This document shows, piece by piece, positions 1-7,694 of a stretch of 12,614 bases of DNA. Origin of the DNA: Pseudomonadota bacterium (GTDB taxonomy: Bacteria > Pseudomonadota > Alphaproteobacteria > Sphingomonadales > Sphingomonadaceae). The position numbers and the translations under genes were made by a program. Position 1 is the first letter of the stretch; each line of letters begins with the position of its first letter. The stretch is from assembly GCA_023427285.1 (NCBI GenBank), contig JAEZBH010000087.1:1-12614 (forward strand), written 5' to 3'. The notes under the pieces were generated by a model. That model saw only the letters and a program-made list of their open reading frames with translations. It made no database searches and was not told where the DNA came from.

Positions 1-108
1 GCGCTGATGCAGGCCATGGGGCTGGTGAACGACCATGCGCCCGCCTGCGCCTTTCATGCGCAGGTGGACGCCGCGCGCCGGAATTTCGTGCGCCCTGCTG
101 CGGCCTGA
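1..108 (+). CDS. tag: DNA-3-methyladenine glycosylase I, C-terminal fragment
   Basis: Only the last 35 codons lie in the window; the rest is cut off by the left edge. The frame open from base 1 ends in TGA at 106-108 and contains MQAMGLVNDH followed by three residues and Cys. This matches the C-terminal signature of Tag glycosylases (MQA.G.VNDH...C in E. coli Tag). There the His and the Cys four residues later are two ligands of the 'zinc snap' that ties the N- and C-termini together. Tag excises 3-methyladenine from alkylated DNA in the cytoplasm as the first step of base excision repair. The tail after the Cys is short and basic, as in alphaproteobacterial homologues. The assignment rests on this short motif alone, but the motif is distinctive. 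The next gene converges, with its stop 10 bases away. Confidence 0.8.
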   Translation, partial: ALMQAMGLVNDHAPACAFHAQVDAARRNFVRPAAA

Positions 109-118
109 GGGCGGCGTC

Positions 119-1957
119 TTACGTCCAGTCGTCCATCACCCGCGCCAGCACATCCAGCGGCATGTTTCCGGCCAGCAGGCCCTTGTCATGGAAGGTGCGC
201 ATATCAAAGCGGGTGCCCAGCCGTGCCTGCGCGCGGTTGCGGGCCTCGGTCCACACCCGCCAGCCCAGCATGTAGCTGGTGGCCTGACCCGGCTGCACGC
301 AATAGCGCTCCACCTCGCGGGTGGCGTTGTCCTCGCTCTCGCCCAGCGTCTCGCGCATATAGGCAATGGCCTGCGCGCGGGTCCAGCGCATGTGGTGGAG
401 GCCGGAATCCACCACCAGCCGCGCCGCGCGGAACAGCATGGAGGCAAAATAGCCCAGCCGCCCCAACGGGTTGTCCTCGAACAGCCCCATCTCGTCGGCC
501 AGTTGCTCGGCATAAAGGCCCCAGCCTTCCAGATAGCCCGAGAACACCGGCAGGCGGCGCAGTTGCGGCAGGTCTTTTGCCTCCATCATCAGCGCATTTT
601 GCAGGTGGTGGCCCGGCAGCGCCTCGTGGTGGATCAGCGTCGGCAGGTCAAGGCGCGGCTGGTTGGCGGTATCGCGCAGGTTGATCATGAACTGGCCGGG
701 GCGGCCCGGCCCGGCGTTTGAGGCGATGACCGGCGGCAGGTAAAAAGCACCGGAGGCTCCCGCCTCGATGGCGGGCGACATGCGGCGAATTTCAACGGGA
801 GCCTGCGGCAATTGCCCGAACCACTGTGGCAGGCGGGCGCGCACCTTCTCGTTCAGCTCCATGCCATAGGCAATCAGCGCGGCCCGGCCTTCGTCCGTGT
901 TGGGGAAAAGCTGGTCGGGCCTGCGGCGCAGGGCGGAAATCCGCTGACCGACCGTCCCTTGGCTCAGCCCTTCCTGCCGCAGGATTTTATCGGCTTCGGC
1001 CGAGAAGCGGGCCACCAGCTCCAGCCCGATCCGGTGAATTTCCTCAGGCGCCATGTCGGTCGTCGTCGCGGCGCGCACGGCAAAGCGATAATAGTCCTCG
1101 CCTTGCGGCAGCCGCCACACGCCTGCATCAGACTTTGCGGTGGCCAGCGCGTCCTGCAACAGCGCAGCCTGCCGCCGCAATGCCGGGTAAACCTTTTGCT
1201 CCATGATGGCGGCAGCGCGGGCCTGCCAGTTGCCCTCAATGCCATTGGCCTTGGCGCGGGAGACGAGCGACTTGACCAGATCCGCCTCTGCCGGGGCGGC
1301 GGCCAGCAGCGCATTGAACTGGACGAGGGTGGTTTTCAAAACGAAGTCGGGCGGCGTTGCGCCTCGCTTGTAGTCCTCGCGGGAGCGGGCTGTCTCGGTG
1401 TCCAGCGTCGCTGCAAAATCCGAAAGGCGGGTGAGGTAATGCTCCGCGTCTTCTGCCGTTCTGACGGGGTGCTGGTTGGCCATGAACGTTGGAAAATTCC
1501 GCGCCGCGCCCATCAGTTGCGAGATGGTGTAGGGCACGGCCACGCCCACGTTCGGGTCGCCAAACGGGAAGCCGTAGCTTTGCAGCGTCGTTGAGACCAC
1601 ATAGTCGGCGGATTGGTGGTTGATCCAGTCCGCCCCTTGCAGGCGGGCGGGGTCATACGTGTCCAGTTCCCGCTTCAAATCGAGGAACAGCGACCGGGTG
1701 TGCTCCAGCCCTGCCGGCGTGCGGTCGTCCGTCATGCCGCGGGCAGCGGCGGCGGGGCCGACATCGAGGCCCAGCATGGTCATGGAGTGGGGGGAGTTGC
1801 GCAGCAGGCGCTGCACATGCGCATCCAGAATCTCCGTTAGCGAGCGCTGGCTCTCTTGCGCGCCCTCTGCTGCGCGTCCGGCAGCAACGGCCGGAAGCCC
1901 GAAGGCGGCGGCAACAATGGCGGTAGATGAGGCAACGAACTGACGGCGATTGAACAT
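119..1957 (-). CDS. Tat-exported DUF885 family protein (putative zinc hydrolase/peptidase)
   Basis: A 612-residue protein of the DUF885 family (PF05960), about the usual length. The N-terminus has a twin-arginine signal (NRRQFVASS, then a hydrophobic stretch to about residue 26 ending in an Ala-rich cleavage site), so it is probably exported folded to the periplasm. The likely metal site is HEALPGH at residues 444-450, a HExxPGH variant of the gluzincin motif. EGWGLYAE at 478-485 supplies candidate glutamate ligands, and a conserved QPGQATSY segment lies near 556-562. The family is thought to hold metal-dependent peptidases or hydrolases; the substrate here is unknown. The ATG is supported by the RR motif at residues 4-5 and by a G-rich ribosome-binding stretch (AAGGGGGG) just upstream. 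It appears monocistronic: the terminator of the upstream gene lies 74 bases before its start. Confidence 0.88.
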   Translation of the reverse strand: MFNRRQFVASSTAIVAAAFGLPAVAAGRAAEGAQESQRSLTEILDAHVQRLLRNSPHSMTMLGLDVGPAAAARGMTDDRTPAGLEHTRSLFLDLKRELDTYDPARLQGADWINHQSADYVVSTTLQSYGFPFGDPNVGVAVPYTISQLMGAARNFPTFMANQHPVRTAEDAEHYLTRLSDFAATLDTETARSREDYKRGATPPDFVLKTTLVQFNALLAAAPAEADLVKSLVSRAKANGIEGNWQARAAAIMEQKVYPALRRQAALLQDALATAKSDAGVWRLPQGEDYYRFAVRAATTTDMAPEEIHRIGLELVARFSAEADKILRQEGLSQGTVGQRISALRRRPDQLFPNTDEGRAALIAYGMELNEKVRARLPQWFGQLPQAPVEIRRMSPAIEAGASGAFYLPPVIASNAGPGRPGQFMINLRDTANQPRLDLPTLIHHEALPGHHLQNALMMEAKDLPQLRRLPVFSGYLEGWGLYAEQLADEMGLFEDNPLGRLGYFASMLFRAARLVVDSGLHHMRWTRAQAIAYMRETLGESEDNATREVERYCVQPGQATSYMLGWRVWTEARNRAQARLGTRFDMRTFHDKGLLAGNMPLDVLARVMDDWT

Positions 1958-2030
1958 GAAGACCCCCCTTCAAGTCGCGGCAGGATAGCGCACCTTCTGC
2001 ATAGGATATTTGGATAGGTGCTTTAAGGGG

Positions 2031-2064
2031 AAAAGCGGCACCCCTCCCTGATCGGGTGTGCCGC
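2031..2064 (-). terminator. Rho-independent terminator of the NTF2-like gene
   Basis: Read on the minus strand, a GCGGCAC/GTGCCGC stem (arms 2058-2064 and 2035-2041) is extended by three G-C pairs around one bulged base and is followed directly by TTTT (2034-2031). It begins 8 bases after the stop of the NTF2-like gene and separates that gene from the DUF885 gene downstream. Confidence 0.7.
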
Positions 2065-2071
2065 CAGGCGG

Positions 2072-2590
2072 TCAGGCCATCGCCGCGGCAATACGGGCCT
2101 TCATCGGCAGGACCCATTCCTGCTTGAGCTTGGCAGACAGCAGGCCTGCGGCATCCAGCTCATCGCACAGCACCATCTGGTGCCCGATATCGAACATATC
2201 GGTCTGCCGGATGAACTTGCCGTTGCCGCCATAGGTGATGAACGAGACGCCATGGGTTTCATAATGGCTCCCGTCCGGGCGCAGGCCGGGGCCGCGATTG
2301 AGCCAGTGGGTGAAGATCTGGTCGCCGTTGACCGCGTAGCCGATGTACGGGAACGACCAGCCGCTCCAGCCCGAGCCCACCTCCATGTCGCGGCCATAGT
2401 GGGTGCGGCGGATTTCCTCGCGGCCATTGGCCACCACCGGCATCACGCCGCCATACTGGCAATCGTAAACGCAGTCCTCGTGGTAGAACTCGTCCGCCAG
2501 CCAGCTCCAGCTGTTGATCCGCTCGCATTCCTTGAACGCCTCGATGAAGCGCTCAACGGTCTCAACGATTTCATTATGTGAAAAGCCCAT
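2072..2590 (-). CDS. NTF2-like / SnoaL-like fold protein
   Basis: A 172-residue cytoplasmic protein with the look of the nuclear transport factor 2 superfamily. It has N-terminal helices (about residues 5-35, VERFIEAFKECERINSW), then FYHEDCVYDC, and a run of aromatic-rich strands (GWSFPYIGYAVNGDQIFTHWLNRGP, HGVSFITYGGNGKFIRQTDMFD). These form the curved sheet and cone-shaped pocket of SnoaL/ketosteroid-isomerase-like proteins. Members are enzymes (isomerases, dehydratases, cyclases) or ligand-binding proteins. Asp and His residues lie where a catalytic pair could be, but I cannot assign a reaction. The ATG is preceded by GAGGGGAGGAAACC, a strong ribosome-binding site. The gene is divergent from ybaK, stands alone and has its own terminator. 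The fold call is fairly safe; the function is unknown. Confidence 0.78.
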   Translation of the reverse strand: MGFSHNEIVETVERFIEAFKECERINSWSWLADEFYHEDCVYDCQYGGVMPVVANGREEIRRTHYGRDMEVGSGWSGWSFPYIGYAVNGDQIFTHWLNRGPGLRPDGSHYETHGVSFITYGGNGKFIRQTDMFDIGHQMVLCDELDAAGLLSAKLKQEWVLPMKARIAAAMA

Positions 2591-2695
2591 GGTTTCCTCC
2601 CCTCAGCGGACGTCAGCCGCTTCTTGTTCTTGGGCCCAGCGTACCGGAAACGCGGGGCCGAGCGGGCCTGTCGATAAAGGGGGGTAACCTTCGGC

Positions 2696-2724
2696 TTGCC
2701 GAGCGGGTCGCAAACCGCTTTAGA
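2696..2724 (+). promoter_or_regulatory. Candidate sigma-70 promoter for ybaK
   Basis: TTGCCG (2696-2701), a 17-base spacer and TTTAGA (2719-2724) resemble a housekeeping promoter, with about four and three of six consensus matches. They would start transcription about 40 bases before the ybaK ATG, inside the 180-base divergent gap. The match is modest and read by eye only. Confidence 0.3.
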
Positions 2725-2770
2725 GAGCAAGAGCACACAGGACAGGACATCGAGGCGAGGGGCAGGCAGC

Positions 2771-3241
2771 ATGGCCAAATCCACTCCGGCGGTTGTGGCG
2801 CTTCAGCGCGCGGGCGTTGTCTTTGCGCTCCACACCTATGACTATGACCCCGGCGACCAGCGCGTCGGCCTTCAGGCGGCAGAAGCGCTTGGCGCAAACC
2901 CGGCGGAGGTGTTCAAGACCCTGATGGCGCTGGTGGACGGCAAGCCCGTTTGCGCCATCGCCCCCTCTGATCGTGAAATCAGCCTCAAGCGCCTCGCAAC
3001 TGCGGCGGGCGGCAAGGCCGCAAAGATGATGCCCCCGCAGGATGCGGAGCGCGTAACCGGCTACCGCGTTGGCGGCATCAGCCCGTTCGGGCAGAAGCGG
3101 GCCGTGCCGGTGTTCCTTGATGCAACCGCTCTCGGGTTTCCCCTGATTTTCCTCAACGGCGGCCAGCGCGGCCTGCAAGTCCGGCTTGACCCGCGCGAGA
3201 TCGTGCGCGTGCTGAGCGCCACTGCTGTCGAGTTGGTCTGA
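2771..3241 (+). CDS. ybaK: Cys-tRNA(Pro)/Cys-tRNA(Cys) deacylase, YbaK/EbsC family
   Basis: A 156-residue protein matching E. coli YbaK along its whole length. YbaK hydrolyses cysteine mischarged on tRNA(Pro) by prolyl-tRNA synthetase, acting in trans in the cytoplasm as a proofreading factor. Recognisable parts are the MAKSTPA start, HTYDYDP (21-27), VFKTL (47-51) with the catalytic lysine (K49, equivalent to K46 in E. coli), and the family signature GYRVGGISPFGQKR (97-110). FLNGGQRGLQV follows near the C-terminus. I chose the ATG at 2771, not in-frame codons further upstream, because it gives the family length and is preceded by a GAGGGG ribosome-binding site about 8 bases away. It lies divergent to the NTF2-like gene and 163 bases before the glutathione transferase. 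Confidence 0.93.
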   Translation: MAKSTPAVVALQRAGVVFALHTYDYDPGDQRVGLQAAEALGANPAEVFKTLMALVDGKPVCAIAPSDREISLKRLATAAGGKAAKMMPPQDAERVTGYRVGGISPFGQKRAVPVFLDATALGFPLIFLNGGQRGLQVRLDPREIVRVLSATAVELV

Positions 3242-3324
3242 CCCGCCGTTCCGCCTTCATTCGTCTTGCCCCGCGCGAAAAGTCAGCGGACGGATGGGCC
3301 GCGCTTGCTGAGGACTTCGAGAAA

Positions 3325-3405
3325 ATGCGGGTTGTGGGGCGTTATCCGGCAGGGCATGATCGTCCGAAACTCATTACACTTATTGCATATTTCGGGAGCC
3401 CCTGA
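3325..3405 (+). CDS. Possible short ORF coupled to the yfcG start
   Basis: A 26-codon ORF starting MRVVGRYPAG ends in a TGA (3403-3405) whose last A is the first base of the yfcG ATG. This TGATG arrangement would allow translational coupling. The same frame is open further upstream into the end of ybaK. No good ribosome-binding site precedes its ATG, and high GC content makes chance ORFs common, so it may not be translated. No homology is recognised. Confidence 0.15.
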   Translation: MRVVGRYPAGHDRPKLITLIAYFGSP

Positions 3406-4136
3406 TGATTGACCTGTTCTACTGGCCGACGCCCAACGGCCATAAAATTACGATGTTTCTGGAAGAGGCGGGGGTTGAGTACCGCATTTCTCCGGTGGAC
3501 ATCCGTGCGGGAGACCAGTTCAAGCCGGACTTTCTGGCGATTGCGCCCAACAACCGCATGCCTGCCATCATCGATTACGAGCCGCAGGATCTGGGCGAGC
3601 CGATCAGCGTGTTCGAATCCGGCGCGATCCTGCTTTATCTGGCCGAGAAGACCGGCCAGTTCCTCCCCGCCGACATTCGCGGGCGCAAGACCGTGCTGGA
3701 ATGGCTGTTCTGGCAGATGGGCGGCCTTGGTCCCATGGCGGGGCAGAACCACCACTTTAGCCAATACGCACCCGAAAAGCTGCCCTACGCCATCACCCGC
3801 TATGTGAACGAAACCAACCGTCTTTACGGCGTGCTCGACCGCCGTCTGGACGGGCGGGACTATCTGGCGGGCGATGAATACACCATTGCCGACATGGCCT
3901 CTTACCCGTGGATCGTCTCCCATGAGATGCAGGGCCAAAACCTTGATGACTTCCCGAACCTGAAGGCATGGTTCGAGCGCATACAGGCTCGCCCCGGCAC
4001 CCGGCGCGCCTATGCGCGGGGCGAGGCGTTCCAGAACAAGCCGATGGATGAGGAAGCCCGCAAGGTTCTGTTGGGGCAAACGGCAGGCGGGGTGGCGGCG
4101 GCTAGCGTGTCCGCTGGGAACCCGCCCCGAAGCTGA
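3405..4136 (+). CDS. yfcG: Nu-class glutathione transferase, YfcG-like disulfide-bond oxidoreductase
   Basis: A 243-residue protein closely resembling E. coli YfcG. The N-terminal thioredoxin-like domain (about 1-87) contains PTPNGHKITMFLEEAG with Thr9 and Asn11. In YfcG these replace the usual catalytic Tyr/Ser/Cys and contact glutathione. It also has the cis-proline in NNRMPAI (Pro53) and the glutathione-binding Glu71-Ser72 of FESGAILLYLAEKTG. The all-helical C-terminal domain contains LFWQMGGLGPMAGQNHHF (101-118) and YTIADMASYPWI. Nu-class enzymes bind two glutathiones and show disulfide-bond reductase activity with little classical transferase activity. The C-terminus beyond about residue 215 is Ala/Gly-rich, unlike E. 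coli YfcG. The ATG at 3405 fits the family start and follows GGGAG (3394-3398) by 6 bases. It could be co-transcribed with ybaK. Confidence 0.92.
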   Translation: MIDLFYWPTPNGHKITMFLEEAGVEYRISPVDIRAGDQFKPDFLAIAPNNRMPAIIDYEPQDLGEPISVFESGAILLYLAEKTGQFLPADIRGRKTVLEWLFWQMGGLGPMAGQNHHFSQYAPEKLPYAITRYVNETNRLYGVLDRRLDGRDYLAGDEYTIADMASYPWIVSHEMQGQNLDDFPNLKAWFERIQARPGTRRAYARGEAFQNKPMDEEARKVLLGQTAGGVAAASVSAGNPPRS

Positions 4137-4199
4137 CCTGTCCGGCATCAGGCACGATGCGAAGGAGATAGCGGGGAGGAGGCAAGGAGGGGGGGAGAA

Positions 4200-4242
4200 C
4201 CCGACCTGTCAATTGTAAGCTCTTGCTTACTTGTGGGTCGGG
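4200..4242. promoter_or_regulatory. Nested inverted repeat upstream of the first DMT transporter gene
   Basis: A perfect GTAAGC-TCTT-GCTTAC hairpin (4215-4230) sits centrally inside a second inverted repeat, CCCGACC (4200-4206) and GGTCGGG (4236-4242). There is no T-run after it, so an intrinsic terminator for yfcG is unlikely. The TTGTAAGC/GCTTACTTG core resembles operators of TetR-type repressors in general form. It ends about 50 bases before the transporter ATG, where an operator or leader structure would be expected. The symmetry is seen directly; a regulatory role is inferred. Confidence 0.45.
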
Positions 4243-4293
4243 CGGTTACGTCTGTTGCCGCAGTGTCCCTATCCGTGAAGGTAGAGTTCTCCC

Positions 4294-5223
4294 ATGGCGT
4301 CCGCACCCGCTTCTCAGTCGTCGCGGCCTGACAAAATCCTTCTCGGCCTCGGCTTGCGGTTGCTGGCAACGGCGCTGCTCGCCACCATGACGGCCATGGT
4401 CAAGTATGCCGAGACACGCGGCGCGGGCCTCGTTGAGACCATGTTCTTCCGCCAGGCATTCGCCATCCCCATCGTCGTTGCCTGGATCGCGGCGGGGCCG
4501 GGGCTGCACACCATTGCCACCAAGCGCATCGGCGCGCACATCACGCGCACCGCTGTCGGGCTGACCGGTATGGTGTTCACCTTCGGAACCGTGCTGCTCC
4601 TGCCGCTGGCCGAAGCCACCACGCTGCAATTCACCGTGCCCATTTTCGCCACCATCCTTGGCGCGCTGATCCTCAAGGAGCCGACCGGGTGGCACCGCTG
4701 GGGCGCGGTTCTGGTCGGCTTTCTGGGCGTTATTATCGTGGCGCAACCCGGCAGCGGCCACTTTCCGCTGGCGGGCACGGTGGTTGGCCTCACCTCGGCG
4801 CTGATGGTGGCAATCGTCTCCATTCTTCTGCGCCAGATCGGCAAAACGGAAAGCGCCTCCACCACCGTGTTCTGGTTTTCGGTTCTGTCCATGCCGCCGC
4901 TGGGCATCGCCTACCTGTTCAATCACCAGCCGCACGACCTCGCCACTTTCCTGCTGCTCATCAGCATCGGCATCGTCGGCGGCGTCGGGCAGCTTGCGCT
5001 CACGGCCTCGGTGCGCTTTGCGCCCGTCTCCGCTGTTGCCCCCATGGATTACTCCAGCCTCGTTTGGGGCGTGCTTTATGGCTGGCTGATTTTCGGCGCG
5101 CTGCCCAGCCCCACCACATGGATCGGCGCGCCGATCATCATCGCCAGCGGTCTTTACATCGTCTATCGCGAACACCGCCGCCGCGTGGCGGCAAAGTCCG
5201 ATCGCGCGCTTCCCGAGCCGTAA
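4294..5223 (+). CDS. DMT superfamily (EamA domain) inner-membrane transporter
   Basis: A 309-residue integral membrane protein with about ten hydrophobic segments arranged as two EamA repeats. The first repeat runs from about residue 15 to 145 and includes the early stretch LLATALLATMTAMVKYAE and the characteristic PLAEATTLQFTVPIFATILGALILKEP. The second runs from about 155 to 292, with VAPMDYSSLVWGVLYGWLIFGALPSPTTWIGAPIIIASGLYIVYREH. These are hallmarks of drug/metabolite transporters, a family that exports or imports small metabolites such as amino acids, S-adenosylmethionine or nucleosides. The substrate cannot be read from the sequence. It has a basic cytoplasmic tail (HRRRVAAKSDR). The ATG has only a weak, distant GAAGG upstream. 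The gene lies 157 bases after yfcG behind the nested inverted repeat and is convergent with the dehydrogenase gene. Confidence 0.87.
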   Translation: MASAPASQSSRPDKILLGLGLRLLATALLATMTAMVKYAETRGAGLVETMFFRQAFAIPIVVAWIAAGPGLHTIATKRIGAHITRTAVGLTGMVFTFGTVLLLPLAEATTLQFTVPIFATILGALILKEPTGWHRWGAVLVGFLGVIIVAQPGSGHFPLAGTVVGLTSALMVAIVSILLRQIGKTESASTTVFWFSVLSMPPLGIAYLFNHQPHDLATFLLLISIGIVGGVGQLALTASVRFAPVSAVAPMDYSSLVWGVLYGWLIFGALPSPTTWIGAPIIIASGLYIVYREHRRRVAAKSDRALPEP

Positions 5224-5534
5224 TGCGGCGCTTTGAAAAAGCGGGAAGGGTTGAGAAAGAGGGAAGTTTTCTGGTCGCGCTTTCTTAACCGCAAAGCGTG
5301 CGCTTTGCTCGAAAGTCGCCCCGGCAAAGCGCAGCGCCAGAAGCGCACACAGCACAAGGCCGGCCAGAACGCTGAAACTTCCCCCCATGATAGCCACGCC
5401 AGCCCCCCTGTTGTCAGCCGTTTCCCCCACCCGCACTCAATGCGACCACCTCTTGAACATACCAAGAACATATCGGGCGGAGCAAGCGGCGTTCAAGCCT
5501 GAGCCCGCCTCTTGTGGTCGTATATAAGAAAGGT
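5224..5534. other. Gene-poor stretch with CGCTTT/AAAGCG repeats between convergent genes
   Basis: I see no convincing gene here. The left half carries several copies of CGCTTT or its complement AAAGCG. One is a small hairpin (5229-5234 with 5238-5243) just after the transporter stop. Another is the near-perfect palindrome GCAAAGCGTGCGCTTTGC (5291-5308), with a further GCAAAGCGC at 5324-5332. These may fold in the 3' end of the transporter mRNA. A minus-strand frame starting near 5389 (MGGSFSVLAGLVLCALLALRF) encodes one hydrophobic stretch. It then runs without a stop into the antisense of the transporter, so I do not call it a gene. Confidence 0.5.
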
Positions 5535-5562
5535 TGAGGGCGACTGCTGTCTTCCCGCCTCA
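5526..5562 (-). terminator. Possible terminator of the dehydrogenase gene
   Basis: On the minus strand the dehydrogenase stop codon lies within the left arm of an imperfect stem (TGAGGCG pairing with CGCCCTCA, one bulge), followed closely by the T-rich ACCTTTCTTATAT. The stem is weak and its loop is long, so this is tentative. Confidence 0.3.
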
Positions 5563-6732
5563 GGGCTTGAGCACCACCTTGGTCACGTCGTTCTGCCGGG
5601 TGGCGAACATCCTGTACCCGTCGGCGGCGGCATCCAGCGGCAGCCGGTGGCTGATAACGAAAGAGGGGTCGATCTCCCCGTTTTGCACCCGCTCCAGAAG
5701 CGGTTTTAAATACCGCTGCACATGGGTCTGGCCCATTTTGAACGTCAGGCCCTTGTTGAAGGCCGCGCCCATCGGCACCTTGTCGAGCACGCCGCCGTAA
5801 ACCCCGGCAATGGAGATCGTGCCGCCCTTGCGGCAGGCCAAAATCATCTGGCGCAGCGCATGGGGCCGGTCGGTTGCCAGCATTACGGCGGCCTTGGCCC
5901 GGTCCACCAGATTGTCGGCGGTCAGGCCGTGGGCTTCCATGCCCACCGCATCAAGGCAGGCGTCGGGTCCGCGCCCGCCGGTCGTCTCGCGCAGGGCATC
6001 GAGGATGTTGGTGTCCTCGAAGTTCATCGGTTCGGCCCCCGCGTCTGCCGCCATGGCGAGCCGCGTCGGATGGTGGTCGATGGCGATGACCCGGCTGGCC
6101 CCCAGCATGAACAGCGAGCGGATGGCGAATTGCCCCACCGGCCCGCAGCCCCACACCGCGACCGTATCGCCGGGCTCCACGTTGCAGTTCTCGGCGGCCA
6201 TGTAGCCGGTCGGGAAAATGTCGGTCAGGAACAGCACCTGCTCGTCCTCCATCCCGTCGGGCACCACCAGCGCGCCCGTGTCGGCGAAGGGCACGCGCAC
6301 ATATTCCGCCTGTCCGCCCGCATAGCCGCCCAGCATGTGCGAGTAGCCGAAGATCCCCGAGGGCGTGTAGCCATAAAGGGCAGAGGCGATCTCGGCGCCG
6401 TCCGTGGTGTTGGAATTGTCGCACAGGGACCAGAAGTCCCGCTTGCAGAAGAAGCAGTTGCCGCAGGCGATGGTGAAGGGAATGACCACCCGGTCCCCCA
6501 CTTTGAGGCGGGTGTTCTCCCTGCCCACGTCCACCACCTCGCCCATGAATTCGTGGCCAAGGATGTCGCCCGCCCTCATGGTTCGAATGTAGCCGTCGTA
6601 AATGTGCAGGTCCGAGCCGCAGATGGCCGTTGAGGTCACCTTGATGATGGCATCGCGCGGCTTGACGATTTCCGGGTCGGGCATGGTCTCCACCCGGACA
6701 TCCTTTTTACCGTGCCAGACGAGCGCGCGCAT
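5560..6732 (-). CDS. Zinc-dependent alcohol dehydrogenase (medium-chain, formaldehyde-dehydrogenase-like)
   Basis: A 390-residue medium-chain dehydrogenase/reductase. The N-terminal GroES-like domain carries catalytic-zinc residues Cys38 (AICGSDLH) and His60-Glu61 (GHEFMGE), with Asp171 ([10 protein letters not shown]) as in formaldehyde-dehydrogenase-like members. Four structural-zinc cysteines lie at 90, 93, 96 and 104 ([15 protein letters not shown]). The Rossmann domain begins [13 protein letters not shown] (191-203) with the acidic residue for NAD binding in AIDHHP. The family oxidises alcohols or aldehyde adducts with NAD(P); the substrate here is unknown. I start it at the ATG at 6732, not 6795. 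The [16 protein letters not shown]-terminus is the standard one for the family, and GGAG lies 6 bases upstream. It is the second gene of an apparent operon, 82 bases after the SRPBCC gene, and is probably stress-induced through the promoter at 7695-7719. Confidence 0.9.
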   Translation of the reverse strand: MRALVWHGKKDVRVETMPDPEIVKPRDAIIKVTSTAICGSDLHIYDGYIRTMRAGDILGHEFMGEVVDVGRENTRLKVGDRVVIPFTIACGNCFFCKRDFWSLCDNSNTTDGAEIASALYGYTPSGIFGYSHMLGGYAGGQAEYVRVPFADTGALVVPDGMEDEQVLFLTDIFPTGYMAAENCNVEPGDTVAVWGCGPVGQFAIRSLFMLGASRVIAIDHHPTRLAMAADAGAEPMNFEDTNILDALRETTGGRGPDACLDAVGMEAHGLTADNLVDRAKAAVMLATDRPHALRQMILACRKGGTISIAGVYGGVLDKVPMGAAFNKGLTFKMGQTHVQRYLKPLLERVQNGEIDPSFVISHRLPLDAAADGYRMFATRQNDVTKVVLKP

Positions 6733-6814
6733 GAAAATCTCCGTGTCAAAGAAGGGGGCAAGACCAGGTCCGAAAACAGGAAGGGCGAGCCGCACAACCG
6801 CCCGAACATCCGGT

Positions 6815-7579
6815 TCAACCGTTGATGAGCGATTGGGGCAGGTTCACCGAAATTTCCCCTGCCTCCATGAGCTGCTTGAAGCGACGCAGATCGCGGCGAA
6901 GCTGAATGCCGGGCTCGCGGCGCAACAGCTTGGCCAGCATACGGCCGGGCTGCCCGGCGGGCGGCTCGTAGAGAATGAGGGCATGAACCTCGGTGCCTCT
7001 GTCATCGCCGGCATCGCGGAATTCCACCCATCCGGTGTTCTTCACCATCGCCTTGTCTTCCGAGGCCCAGGCGATGCGCTGGCCCGGCAGGTCTTCCGTT
7101 ATCACGGCCCGCCATTTCAGGCTCACCCCCGCCGGTCCCCGCACCGACCATTCGGAGTGGGTCTCATCAATGACGTTGATTGTCTCCACATTCTCCATCA
7201 CATCGGCGAGGTTCGAAAAATCCCGCCAGTAATCGTAAAGCTCCTGCCGGGGCCGGTCGATCGTCACCGCCCATGAAACCGCTGCCGCCGTGCTCCAGCC
7301 GCGCCGGTGCGCCTCGTCGGTTTCCAGCTTGCTTGGGGTCAGCGCCCGGCGCAGCGGGGCTATGCCGGTTGCGCCTCTGGCGATCAGGACGCTGCCTGCA
7401 ATGCCGGCCGCACACCCGACCAATCCGCCGCGCCGAATGCCCCAACCCGCAAGCACGCCGCCTGCGGCAACAGAGAGGGCGCGCTCCGGGGTGCGCATGT
7501 GCTGGCGCGGGCTGCGCCGTGCGCCTGCGGGCGTCGCGGCATCCAGATCGGCGATACGGGGATTGGGCGGGCGATCCAC
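6815..7579 (-). CDS. Membrane-anchored SRPBCC family protein (polyketide cyclase/dehydrase-like)
   Basis: A 254-residue protein in two parts. Residues about 33-74 are Gly/Ala-rich and hydrophobic ([21 protein letters not shown], then a second stretch ending LIARGATG) and look like a short two-helix membrane hairpin. Residues about 100-245 match the START/Bet v1-like SRPBCC fold: [32 protein letters not shown], then alternating strands and a long C-terminal helix ([17 protein letters not shown]). SRPBCC proteins bind hydrophobic ligands in a deep cavity, and some are cyclases. No catalytic residue can be named here. The start is a GTG, supported by GGGAG eight bases upstream; a nearby ATG is out of frame. 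It is first in an apparent operon with the zinc dehydrogenase and lies behind an EcfG-type promoter. Confidence 0.83.
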   Translation of the reverse strand: MDRPPNPRIADLDAATPAGARRSPRQHMRTPERALSVAAGGVLAGWGIRRGGLVGCAAGIAGSVLIARGATGIAPLRRALTPSKLETDEAHRRGWSTAAAVSWAVTIDRPRQELYDYWRDFSNLADVMENVETINVIDETHSEWSVRGPAGVSLKWRAVITEDLPGQRIAWASEDKAMVKNTGWVEFRDAGDDRGTEVHALILYEPPAGQPGRMLAKLLRREPGIQLRRDLRRFKQLMEAGEISVNLPQSLING

Positions 7580-7694
7580 GGCGTCATCTCCCTCAAGGGC
7601 CAGTATGTCGATGCCAGCAACGATGATAAAAATCGATCTGCCGGTATTTCTTGGCCAGTTTTCTTAGATAGCCTGAAAGTCCGGCGAGGGATCA

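Noticed and set aside
812..1594. A 260-codon plus-strand ORF inside the DUF885 gene
   Set aside because: The opposite strand encodes a family protein with an intact metal motif and Tat signal; this frame shows no domain and is a GC-bias shadow.
4246..5436. A 396-codon minus-strand ORF across the DMT transporter gene
   Set aside because: It is antisense to a clear ten-helix transporter, has low-complexity charged composition typical of a GC-rich shadow frame, and only its first 40 residues (one hydrophobic stretch) look protein-like.
6733..6795. Upstream ATG (6795) for the zinc dehydrogenase
   Set aside because: The family begins at MRALVWHG, which has GGAG at proper spacing; the extension shows no conserved sequence and would use most of the gap after the SRPBCC gene.
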